Of a stretch of 12,290 bases of DNA, positions 4,924 to 12,290 are shown in pieces (position 1 is the stretch's first letter; each line of letters starts with the position of its first letter). The notes under the pieces are model-generated. The model was not told the origin of the DNA. It did not search any database and was given only the letters and a program-made list of their open reading frames with translations. Location of the stretch: the NCBI GenBank assembly GCA_014381105.1, contig JACMIO010000142.1, forward strand, positions 1-12,290, in the 5' to 3' direction. This DNA comes from a bacterium. Its GTDB lineage: Archaea > Thermoproteota > Nitrososphaeria > Nitrososphaerales > Nitrososphaeraceae. A program made the position numbers and the translations under genes.

Positions 4924-5353
4924 AAAGAGAGAATTAATAGCAAGAGTATTAGGTGTCGGCTCAAACAGGGTGAGATTTGAACCCGATAAGCTTGATGATA
5001 TAGCTGACGCAATTACAAGAGAGGATATGCGTTCCTTAATCAAGAACGGTACTATCTGGACAGTTAAAGTAAAAGGTATTTCTAGATCTAGAGCAGAAAA
5101 GAAACTAAAGACACGTAGGAAGCACGGAACTTCTGCCGGTTCAAAGAAAGGTAAGAAAACCGCCAGGATGGGAAAGAAGGAAGTTTATGTCAAAAGAACC
5201 AAGGCCATGAGACGCCATTTAAAAATACTAAAGGCCAGGAATGAAATTAATAGAGAAACTTTTTGGGCATTGTATAAAAAAATAAAGGGTGGCAATGTCA
5301 GATCTCTTTCACACTTGAGAGAACTCGCCAAGCAAACAAAAATACACAAGTAG
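4904..5353 (+). CDS. rpl19e: 50S ribosomal protein eL19 (149 aa)
   Basis: This large-subunit protein is shared by archaea and eukaryotes. The N terminus has the family pattern NLSKKRELIARVLGVGSNRV, followed by DDIADAITREDMRSLIKNG. The centre is the very basic SRSRAEKKLKTRRKHG segment that inserts into rRNA, followed by a Gly/Lys-rich stretch (SAGSKKGKKTARMGKKE). The C-terminal long helix (about 100-145) includes RRHLKILKARNEINRETFWALYKKIKGG. Length fits the archaeal family. The start is the ATG at 4904, 20 bases inside the eL32 gene in another frame, which gives the expected family N terminus. The following gene is on the other strand, so this is the operon's last gene. Confidence 0.95.
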   Translation: MVVNLSKKRELIARVLGVGSNRVRFEPDKLDDIADAITREDMRSLIKNGTIWTVKVKGISRSRAEKKLKTRRKHGTSAGSKKGKKTARMGKKEVYVKRTKAMRRHLKILKARNEINRETFWALYKKIKGGNVRSLSHLRELAKQTKIHK

Positions 5354-5362
5354 AAATCGAAT

Positions 5363-5707
5363 CTAGATCTTATATTTCTCAAAATCTTTTATTCTATCAT
5401 CATCGATAGGAATCCCTTCTTTCAGTAACAATGATATTTTTTGGTTCTTTCCATACATGTATCCTCCAACATGTCCGTCGGAGCAGACAACTCTGTGGCA
5501 AGGCACTATAATTGGCCGCGGATTCTGATTTAGGACTTTTCCTATTCCACGAGCCGCACGAGAATTGCCAAGCAATGTGGCCAGTTGGCCATAAGTTATC
5601 ACCTTGCCCGGAGGAATATCAGAAATAAGATCATAGACAGCTTGTCTATTAATATGACCTGTACCTGTTTTGTTGTGAATATTCCGATTAGATGACATAG
5701 ACCACAT
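5363..5707 (-). CDS. ogt: O6-alkylguanine-DNA alkyltransferase (MGMT/Ogt catalytic domain, 114 aa)
   Basis: This suicide repair protein transfers an alkyl group from O6-alkylguanine in DNA to its own cysteine. The catalytic motif IVPCHRV is present with Cys70. Upstream are PGKVITYGQLATLLGNSRAA (helix-turn-helix with Tyr39 for base flipping and the Arg53 finger region) and RGIGKVLNQNP, and downstream DGHVGGYMYG. Only the C-terminal methyltransferase domain is present. The N-terminal domain of the longer Ogt/Ada forms is absent. Cys at the active site means it is not an alkyltransferase-like (Trp) protein. The start is the ATG at 5707. An ATG at 5698 is also possible given the TATA box position. 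It lies 46 bases after dtdA on the same strand but appears to have its own promoter. Confidence 0.92.
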   Translation of the reverse strand: MWSMSSNRNIHNKTGTGHINRQAVYDLISDIPPGKVITYGQLATLLGNSRAARGIGKVLNQNPRPIIVPCHRVVCSDGHVGGYMYGKNQKISLLLKEGIPIDDDRIKDFEKYKI

Positions 5708-5725
5708 ATGATAGGTTACACAATC

Positions 5726-5733
5726 TTAAAAAA
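5726..5733 (-). promoter_or_regulatory. TATA box for the alkyltransferase gene
   Basis: TTTTTTAA on the minus strand is centred 22 bases before the ATG at 5707 and 31 before the ATG at 5698, inside the 46-base gap after dtdA. It suggests that the repair gene can be transcribed separately from the synthetase operon, and leaves the choice between the two ATGs open. Confidence 0.45.
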
Positions 5734-5753
5734 CTATTGTATGTTTATCAAAA

Positions 5754-6572
5754 CTAAATTTTTACTACTTCAATTCCGACTTCATCCACTGCGGTTAGAA
5801 TTCTAGATTTCTCCTTCCCTAGTCCCTTTGCATCCACTATAGCACAAGTTACTTTTTCAACATTCCTATGTATCATTTGAACTATCATGGAGTTATCCAA
5901 ATATGGTAAATCATGTTTTGCGGCTATCGAACCCAAACCATATTCTGATTCCAACAATATCTTGTTGAATTTTGTTGGATAATGATTTCCTCCCAGTCCC
6001 ACCGCTACCTTTTCACATAATCCATGTTTTCTTGTAAGCACAGTAAACAAAGAATTGCATACTGTATTTGCTGCTTTATTGTCTGTCCATTGTTCTTTTG
6101 TTGATCCTATTTCAACAAACAGTATTGGTTTTCCTAATGATGTGGGACCATGATGTGTGGATTCAATAATGATGTCATACTTGGGTACGTTATCCTTTTT
6201 CTTATTCAATTCAATTAGATATTGTTTCTGGATCCAAGGATAACATATTCCTAATTCCCTTTCCTTCCCACCAAACTTATTATTGCCAAAATTCCCTGTC
6301 GAATGACAAGTCAGCGCAGGAATATTAGCTTGAGATCTATGTTGAGATAGAAAGATATAACATGATGTATTGGGATATTTTTCGTCAAGATTATCAAGAT
6401 GTAGCAAATTATCTTCGGAAATATGCAAGACAATACCAGGATAATCAGATGAGGTAAATGTTGTATTTTTCTCCGGAATCTCAGAAAAGCCATATTTTTC
6501 AGTCAAACAGTTTGAGATTGTACTGCTGGCGAGATCCTGCTTAGAACACACAAGTGTATAATCACTTGACAT
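5754..6572 (-). CDS. dtdA: D-aminoacyl-tRNA deacylase, archaeal DTD2 type (272 aa)
   Basis: This enzyme hydrolyses D-amino acids from tRNA, keeping D-residues out of proteins. It is the archaeal/plant form (DTD2, GEK1-like), unrelated in sequence to bacterial Dtd. Visible family motifs, in order, are LSQHRS (75-80), LTCHSTGNFG (87-96), IESTHHGPT (136-144), FVEIGST (152-158), EQW (160-162) and VGLGGNHYPTKF (191-202). The conserved histidines (His78, 90, 140, 141, 197) are candidates for the metal/catalytic site. Length is normal for the family and the gene is intact. The ATG at 6572 lies 20 bases after the leuS stop with no promoter visible between, so it should be co-transcribed with the two synthetase genes. 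Cytoplasmic. Confidence 0.93.
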   Translation of the reverse strand: MSSDYTLVCSKQDLASSTISNCLTEKYGFSEIPEKNTTFTSSDYPGIVLHISEDNLLHLDNLDEKYPNTSCYIFLSQHRSQANIPALTCHSTGNFGNNKFGGKERELGICYPWIQKQYLIELNKKKDNVPKYDIIIESTHHGPTSLGKPILFVEIGSTKEQWTDNKAANTVCNSLFTVLTRKHGLCEKVAVGLGGNHYPTKFNKILLESEYGLGSIAAKHDLPYLDNSMIVQMIHRNVEKVTCAIVDAKGLGKEKSRILTAVDEVGIEVVKI

Positions 6573-6592
6573 CTCTTATCAACTGGAATTGC

Positions 6593-9562
6593 TTATTCAA
6601 TATATATCGCTGGTTTGTATGGTCTTGCAAATTTTGACTTTTGTTTTGGATCATATTTGTCGTTGTCGTCCTCAGAGTAGATATACAATTCAAGTTGATT
6701 ATTTCCCACTTCACTAACTAACAATGATTTTCCGTCCTCTAGCGGTATTTTCTCATCAAAGGAATCTATTTTCATTCTTCTTTCTCTAACATCCACTGAT
6801 TCAGATAAAATATCATCTATAATTTTCTTTACCAGATCAGGAGTTCGTTTAACAAGATCCTTGACTTCGTTATCGTTAACAAATTCCTTCATGATTTGTC
6901 CAAAATTGGGAGTTGCTTGTCTTTGTATTCTATCTAATATTTTTCTATATAACGTGCATTTGATACTCGAAGCGGTATATATCGAAATTTTCTTCGGAAC
7001 CATTTTCGTAACCTTTGTTATTTTCTGTATGTCAAAAATGATACTTTGGATGAGTCTTTCATTATCCTCGGATTTCAATGTAATTTTAGATTGATTACTC
7101 TCTGGCCATTGAGCTAAGCTGACATACGAATCATTCCCCATAATTTCCCAAACTTCTTCACAGAAATATGGAGCAAATGGTGACAATAACTTTATCCGTG
7201 TTTCAATGAATTCTTTCAAATAACTATTGAAAATTGATTTATTTTTTGCCAGCTTTCTTTTTTCATACCATTCCAAATCATTGTCCATCAAGTACAAGAT
7301 ATTATGCAAAGCTTCTCTGATTCTAAATTTTTCAATAGCAGAAGTAGTGTCCATAATAACTTTTTGCAATCTGCTTGATATCCAAACATCTTCCAGATCC
7401 ACATCCAAACTACTCTGAACTCTGAAATTGTCTAAAAGTGCATTTATGTTTCTGTAGATTTCAAATAATTTGGCTCTAATTCCTTTTACTAAATCAAAAG
7501 AAAAGTCAGAATCCTGTAATATCTCTGCCGACGCCAGCATAGTAAGACGAATTGAATCTGCACCATATTCCTCTATCGCATGACGCAATGGTATGATATT
7601 TCCAAGGGATTTGGACATCTTTTTACCATCCATTAGTACCGAGCCATTTACAACAATTTGTTTGGGCCATTTATCCTTGGGGAATATTGCAGCATGATTG
7701 AATATGAAGAATGCAAGGTGATTAGGGACCAAGTCTCTTCCCGAATGCCTGGAATCTACTGGATAAAAATACACAAATTCATTCTTAATTTTTTCAAGTA
7801 ACTGAATGGATATTTTTGATTCCTTAGCTACGATATCTGGATCATTCTTTCCTAATAAAACATAATCAAAGAAATTATCATTCAAATTATCTGCCAATAC
7901 CTTATCCTCATTATTTTGCAAGTCCTGATTATTGCTAATATGTCTTGACAATAAATAATAGGCCATATAGATAACAGAATCTGCTAAACTTTCTATTATC
8001 CACTCATTGTCCCATGGAAGTTTTGTTCCCATCCCACTTTTTCTTGCACATGCCCTCTCCTTCAGCCAATCAATAACATTGGTGAATTCTTGTCTTATTT
8101 CCTCAGGTAGAATTTCCATTTTATCAATTAGTTCATACGCCAATTTTTTCCAATTTTCATCTCCATAATTGATAAACCACTGGTTTGTTAGTAGCTTAAC
8201 AACACAGGTAGTTCCGCATCTACATTTTACTGCATTTTTCAGTTCATACATGGTAGTTCCAATCCCTTGACTGATTATTTTTGCCTTAATAGTCTCTCGA
8301 GCCTCTATTACACTCAAATTTCCTATTTCATCTATGTCGGGTAAAACTTTACCATTATGAAATTCGTCCGAGTAAAGCTTGTTAGTAACCTCCTCTAATT
8401 TAGGATCATTTTGATCTCTAATGGAATAACTAGTAACAATAGTTTCTGCAGCCGATGATTCATTTGAGGGATACGCATCAGTTTGGATTATTTTGATAGG
8501 AACGACATTACCTGTGATGTTATATTTTCTTAAAGTATTGTCATCCTTCCTTAAATCAACCAGAGCCTGATAATCATAGGGTGCGTGGGCTGGAACAGAC
8601 ATGACAATTCCAGTCCCATTATTGGGATCAACAAATGAGGCTGGGAATATGGGAACTTGTTGTTTCCTTTTTTCATCAAATACAGACTTGCCTATTAAAT
8701 CAGAACCGTAAATCTCTGAAATCAATGTAACACTAGCATTTAGAAATTCCATCTTTCTTGCAGCTTCTTTTGTAATTATCCATTTCTCATTGTTCACCTG
8801 AGCAATAACATATTTTATATCAGGATTTATCCATAAATTTGTCACACCAAAAATAGTTTCTGGTCTTAATGTTGCAGTTGGAACAACGTACTGGTCTTCA
8901 AATTTAAATTTTACAAGAACATATTCAATAAGATCGGGCTCAATATCACCGACAGTATCATGTTGACTCACCGGATTTTGATCTTGAGGGCACCATCCTA
9001 CAGGATGAGAGCCTTGCACTATCAAGCCATTCTTCTTAAGGTTTCTAAATTGCCATGATATAAATTTCGAGTAGCCCTTGTCTATAGTCGTAAACTCTCG
9101 TCTCCAATCTATGGAATAGCCCATTTCGTTCATTCCTTGTTTAATTTCTTGATGAAAATAGCTGGCTATTTTTTTAGGTTCTTTGAAATTCGATATGATA
9201 TCATCGGGAATCTTGTATATCTGTTGGAACGTCTGTATCAGCTCTAAATCATTAGATTTGATTCTCTGTGACATCGACACAATAGGTGTTCCTGTATAGT
9301 GGAAACCCATTGGAAACAATACATTATAATTGTTCATACGCTTATACCTTGCGTGGACATCGGCAAGAGTATATGTTCGTCCATGTCCTACGTGCTGTGG
9401 AGAATTTGGGTAAGGATATGCTACAGTTAGGAAATACTTTCTTTTATGCGATTGTGGATCGGTTTCAAAAAGTTTATCATCGGTCCATCTCTTCCTCCAT
9501 TTTTCCTCAATTCTATCCCAATCAAGTTCGGCATTGGGTGCTTTTTCAATTGAATCAACCAT
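6593..9562 (-). CDS. leuS: Leucyl-tRNA synthetase, archaeal/eukaryotic type (989 aa)
   Basis: This class I synthetase attaches leucine to tRNA(Leu). The ATP-binding HIGH motif appears as SPQHVGHG (His57-His60), and the second signature is GKKMSKSLGN (KMSKS at 648-652). The CP1 editing domain lies between them. It has the Thr-rich TATLRPETIFGVTNLW (about 229-244) and NGTGIVMSVPAHAPYDYQAL with Asp330, the conserved residue that binds the misacylated amino acid in this family. A short Cys segment (KCRCGTTC, about 446-453) may bind zinc. A C-terminal helical anticodon-binding domain with LLSPFAPYFCEEVWE follows. I took the ATG at 9562, which overlaps the alaS stop by 8 bases. An in-frame GTG at 9571 would add three residues. 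The gene is intact and of normal archaeal length. Confidence 0.97.
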   Translation of the reverse strand: MVDSIEKAPNAELDWDRIEEKWRKRWTDDKLFETDPQSHKRKYFLTVAYPYPNSPQHVGHGRTYTLADVHARYKRMNNYNVLFPMGFHYTGTPIVSMSQRIKSNDLELIQTFQQIYKIPDDIISNFKEPKKIASYFHQEIKQGMNEMGYSIDWRREFTTIDKGYSKFISWQFRNLKKNGLIVQGSHPVGWCPQDQNPVSQHDTVGDIEPDLIEYVLVKFKFEDQYVVPTATLRPETIFGVTNLWINPDIKYVIAQVNNEKWIITKEAARKMEFLNASVTLISEIYGSDLIGKSVFDEKRKQQVPIFPASFVDPNNGTGIVMSVPAHAPYDYQALVDLRKDDNTLRKYNITGNVVPIKIIQTDAYPSNESSAAETIVTSYSIRDQNDPKLEEVTNKLYSDEFHNGKVLPDIDEIGNLSVIEARETIKAKIISQGIGTTMYELKNAVKCRCGTTCVVKLLTNQWFINYGDENWKKLAYELIDKMEILPEEIRQEFTNVIDWLKERACARKSGMGTKLPWDNEWIIESLADSVIYMAYYLLSRHISNNQDLQNNEDKVLADNLNDNFFDYVLLGKNDPDIVAKESKISIQLLEKIKNEFVYFYPVDSRHSGRDLVPNHLAFFIFNHAAIFPKDKWPKQIVVNGSVLMDGKKMSKSLGNIIPLRHAIEEYGADSIRLTMLASAEILQDSDFSFDLVKGIRAKLFEIYRNINALLDNFRVQSSLDVDLEDVWISSRLQKVIMDTTSAIEKFRIREALHNILYLMDNDLEWYEKRKLAKNKSIFNSYLKEFIETRIKLLSPFAPYFCEEVWEIMGNDSYVSLAQWPESNQSKITLKSEDNERLIQSIIFDIQKITKVTKMVPKKISIYTASSIKCTLYRKILDRIQRQATPNFGQIMKEFVNDNEVKDLVKRTPDLVKKIIDDILSESVDVRERRMKIDSFDEKIPLEDGKSLLVSEVGNNQLELYIYSEDDNDKYDPKQKSKFARPYKPAIYIE

Positions 9563-12290
9563 TTTTTTCACTAGAGTCTATATTTGTAATCAGATTCTCA
9601 AGATTCTTCAAACATTCATTAATCTTGCTCTTATCCTTACCTCCACCCTGGGCAAATTTATCTGTACCTCCACCTCCAGTACCCCCAAGTTTCATTGAAA
9701 TTTCCTTTGCAATTCTAGATGCTTTAATGATTTTTCTTGATTCATCTCCAACGAACACAATGACTTTTATGCGTTCATGGTCCTGAACAAGGGCAACATA
9801 TACTAAGAAAGGATCGATATTGATACTTTTTTCTCCCAATGCAATATAGTAATCGTCCCCCATTACATCATCGAAAGTGCCATAAACCTTTAATCCTGAT
9901 TTGGATTTAGTCGCCTGGTGGGTAACGATTGTGGCCATATTGTCTGAAAATCTGTTAATAAGTACTCTGAATTTTCTTTTCATCTGGTCATTTTCTAGTG
10001 TTACTTTATCAAATGATTCAATCAGCTTCTCTCTACTTGATCCCAGAGATTGAGCAATATGTAGCAATTGGGAGTCCTGAGACTGCACATATTGCAAAGC
10101 CTTGTTACCAGAAACAAACTCAAGTCTTACTACACCATCTTGAATTCTCTCAGTTTTTAGAATTTTTATAAGACCAATTTCACCTGTCTTATTAACGTGA
10201 GTTCCACCACATGCTTCGACATCCCAGCCATCTATGTTCACTATCCTTACATGGTTTGAGGGGACTGCGCCTCCTTGGTAAATCCTGAATGTATATTTCT
10301 CTTCAGCGTTTGACCTTTCAAATACATTGATGTTAATTGGTAAATTTCTTTGAACAACTTCATTGGCGGTATTTTCTATTTGCTTGATTTCTTGTTTGGT
10401 AAGAGCTGAATGATGAGTAATGTCCAACCTTGCATAATTTTCATCCTTGAAGGCAGAATTCTGCCATATCCAAGAACCAAGATTGTTTCTTGCAGCTGAA
10501 TTCAATATGTGTGTTGCACTATGATTTTTAGTTATAGCTAGTCTTCTTACATTATCAACAATTCCGTGAACTATTTTATTGTCTTGAAGATCCTTGGATG
10601 GAGCTTGTATCTTGTGCAAAACTAGATTGTTTTGTTTTATGACATCTGTTACTTTGATCCCTTCAATAGTACCGAAATCAGGCTCCTGTCCACCTCCTCT
10701 GGGGTAAAATGCAGTATTATCCAAAATCAAGTACTTGCCTTTAAGTATCTTGAGAATTTTTGCGTCAAATTCTCTGATAGACTCATCTTCGTAATACAAT
10801 AACTTCGTAGGTTTTATGTCACTGCCAATTTCGATAACGGGTACCGGGATGGATTCATGTGTAGTATGAAGCTCTGCTAACTTTACGTAAAAATCCGGAG
10901 GTATTTTTTCTATAACGCCAGTTTCAAGTAGGAGATCAGGTGTAATGCCATCTGACTCATACATCCTTATCAGGTCTTCAACACTTGGTTTTTTCTTGGA
11001 TTCACGCATGGAACTGGCAATAGAATACATTCTTTCCTTTGATGAAGAATACCTTTCAGACTCTATCTGCATTATTTTCCTAACATCATTTTTGTACTCT
11101 TTTAATTCAGGATACATTGGTTTTAGATACTCAATATGTAGGTCCATTATATCTTGCAAGTCGAGTTTCCAACCTAAACGGGCAAGGAGTGCAAGAGTTC
11201 TTCTTAAAATTATCCTAAGATTGTAGCCTCCTCCTACATTAGATGGCAATGAGCCATCAGAAATTGCAAACAACAATGTCCGGGTGTGATCAGCAATAAT
11301 TGATAGTGTTTCAACCGGTAAGACAATTTTTTCCAAATCTTCATACGATAGACCAAGTTCTTTAGCAATATTGATCTTTAGTAGTCTTGGATCATTTTCA
11401 TAATTTGAGTATTTCTCAGAAAGTTTCTTAAAGTATCGGGATAGAAATTCTGATTTTGAATCAATTTCGATACCAATTATGTCTATTAGTTTCTTGAATA
11501 TGGATCCGAAAGTAGCATCGTAACTTGTGGGACTCCCTAAAGTAATCCATGATAAGCGCTCAAGTCCCGCTCCCATGTCTATTATCTTGTTATCAAGTGT
11601 GCGATAGTTATTTTCATCCCCCTCAAATTCAGTAAAAACTGCATTCCCAAGTTCTAGTCCTCGAACATAGTACTCCAATGAATAACCAAAAGCCCCTGCT
11701 CCCATCCAAACATCCTCAACAAATGTAATTTCTTCAGATTTTATACCAAGAACATCTGTAAGCAGAGAGTGATCCAGCTCAATACACTTGTCCTTCCAAT
11801 ATCCACCGGGAGCGTCCGCGTTACATGTTTGACCTACCATGCAAAAGCTAGTATAATGTCTGCCGGTGATTCCAACGTTTTCAATATCATTAAATCTGAG
11901 ACACATTTGAGGAACTACAAGAGGATTTCTGGGAATTTCAAACACGATTTTTCCATTCATTACTCTCTGAAAGTCCACAATGGATGCAATTGTATAGTAC
12001 AGGTCCTCCCTCCAACGACACACCACAGGATACCTTTGAATTATTTCATGATCATTTTTTCTAAAGAAACTACTCAGTTCCTTCCAGGTATTCACAAAAT
12101 CTAGTCTTTTTGATGTTGGTGGATCTCCGATAAAGCTATAGTTATCATGTTCAGGGCAAGATTCCCTATCATTAATGGCCCAAAAGAATTTTCCGCATAA
12201 CTTGCAACTTTGCCTCTTGAATCCTTTTTCATCAAACAATGAGACTTTGTAATACTTATCCGGATTAGAAGAAAAAAGTGATAATAATGA
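9555..12290 (-). CDS. alaS: Alanyl-tRNA synthetase, archaeal type (5' end outside window; 911 aa visible)
   Basis: This class II synthetase attaches alanine to tRNA(Ala) and clears Ser/Gly mischarging. Residues are numbered from the window edge. The frame is open right to the edge and the first visible residues, FSSNPDKYYKVSLFDEKGF, are already family-like. The true start is therefore upstream and the TTG at 12239 is not the start. An archaeal N-terminal Cys segment (CKLCGKFFW, Cys29 and 32; CPEH, Cys45 and His48) precedes the class II catalytic core, with PRNPLVVPQMCLRF and MGAGLERLSW. The editing domain shows HSATH (His590, His594) and EACGGTH (Cys694, His698), the four metal ligands. The C terminus ends with the Gly-rich LGGTGGGGTDKFAQGGG of the C-Ala domain. 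It is the first visible gene of the synthetase operon. Confidence 0.96.
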   Translation of the reverse strand, partial: SLLSLFSSNPDKYYKVSLFDEKGFKRQSCKLCGKFFWAINDRESCPEHDNYSFIGDPPTSKRLDFVNTWKELSSFFRKNDHEIIQRYPVVCRWREDLYYTIASIVDFQRVMNGKIVFEIPRNPLVVPQMCLRFNDIENVGITGRHYTSFCMVGQTCNADAPGGYWKDKCIELDHSLLTDVLGIKSEEITFVEDVWMGAGAFGYSLEYYVRGLELGNAVFTEFEGDENNYRTLDNKIIDMGAGLERLSWITLGSPTSYDATFGSIFKKLIDIIGIEIDSKSEFLSRYFKKLSEKYSNYENDPRLLKINIAKELGLSYEDLEKIVLPVETLSIIADHTRTLLFAISDGSLPSNVGGGYNLRIILRRTLALLARLGWKLDLQDIMDLHIEYLKPMYPELKEYKNDVRKIMQIESERYSSSKERMYSIASSMRESKKKPSVEDLIRMYESDGITPDLLLETGVIEKIPPDFYVKLAELHTTHESIPVPVIEIGSDIKPTKLLYYEDESIREFDAKILKILKGKYLILDNTAFYPRGGGQEPDFGTIEGIKVTDVIKQNNLVLHKIQAPSKDLQDNKIVHGIVDNVRRLAITKNHSATHILNSAARNNLGSWIWQNSAFKDENYARLDITHHSALTKQEIKQIENTANEVVQRNLPININVFERSNAEEKYTFRIYQGGAVPSNHVRIVNIDGWDVEACGGTHVNKTGEIGLIKILKTERIQDGVVRLEFVSGNKALQYVQSQDSQLLHIAQSLGSSREKLIESFDKVTLENDQMKRKFRVLINRFSDNMATIVTHQATKSKSGLKVYGTFDDVMGDDYYIALGEKSINIDPFLVYVALVQDHERIKVIVFVGDESRKIIKASRIAKEISMKLGGTGGGGTDKFAQGGGKDKSKINECLKNLENLITNIDSSEKNG

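Noticed and set aside
9286..9786. Plus-strand frame of 166 codons with a proline-rich segment across the leuS/alaS junction
   Set aside because: It lies antisense to the well-supported synthetase genes. The proline run is just the complement of the Gly-rich codons of the alaS C terminus.
10945..12104. Plus-strand frames of 93 and 111 codons within alaS
   Set aside because: Antisense to continuous, fully motif-supported AlaRS coding sequence, with no recognisable protein features.
12237..12239. TTG as the start codon of alaS
   Set aside because: The frame continues to the window edge with family-like residues (NPDKYYKVSLF), so the gene starts outside the window.
1..12290. CRISPR array, insertion sequence, integrase or tRNA-associated island ends
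   Set aside because: No regularly spaced repeats, transposase/integrase frames, terminal inverted repeats or tRNA genes are visible.

Overview
The window looks like a chromosomal segment of an ammonia-oxidising-type archaeon (Thaumarchaeota/Nitrososphaeria, probably a low-GC Nitrososphaerales such as the Nitrosocosmicus group). The evidence is archaeal-type alanyl- and leucyl-tRNA synthetases, the archaeal D-aminoacyl-tRNA deacylase DTD2, the archaeal/eukaryotic ribosomal proteins eL32 and eL19, and TATA-like boxes about 24-33 bases before many start codons, as expected for leaderless or short-leader transcripts. The DNA is A+T rich by eye. The lineage assignment is inference. No rRNA, tRNA, CRISPR array, insertion sequence or phage gene is visible.

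Bases 1-4260 are a patchwork of short genes, mostly with their own promoters. They include a DUF1059 protein, a string of very small zinc-ribbon proteins (41, 48, 84, 107 and 67 residues), a 73-residue winged-helix protein, a 189-residue helical protein with a degenerate HEPN-like motif, a single-span membrane protein, a basic winged-helix-like protein and a YkgJ-type cysteine-cluster protein. Two of these genes (243-368 and 1099-1245, minus strand) are below usual length cut-offs and easily missed. A third (803-1057) should be shortened to an internal start, because its TATA box lies inside the longer reading frame.

Bases 4260-5353 hold a strong TATA box and the overlapping pair eL32-eL19, with no other ribosomal protein genes next to them.

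Bases 5363-12290, all minus strand, read alaS (5' end outside the window), leuS, dtdA and then an O6-alkylguanine-DNA alkyltransferase. The first three are tightly packed (8-base overlap, then a 20-base gap), so they look like one transcription unit. It would charge tRNA with alanine and leucine and remove misacylated and D-aminoacyl products. The alkyltransferase has its own TATA box just after dtdA.

The region from 5363 onward is conserved housekeeping. The most unusual material is the set of zinc-ribbon microproteins in the first 4.2 kb. I do not see a clear, complete new defence or metabolic system.
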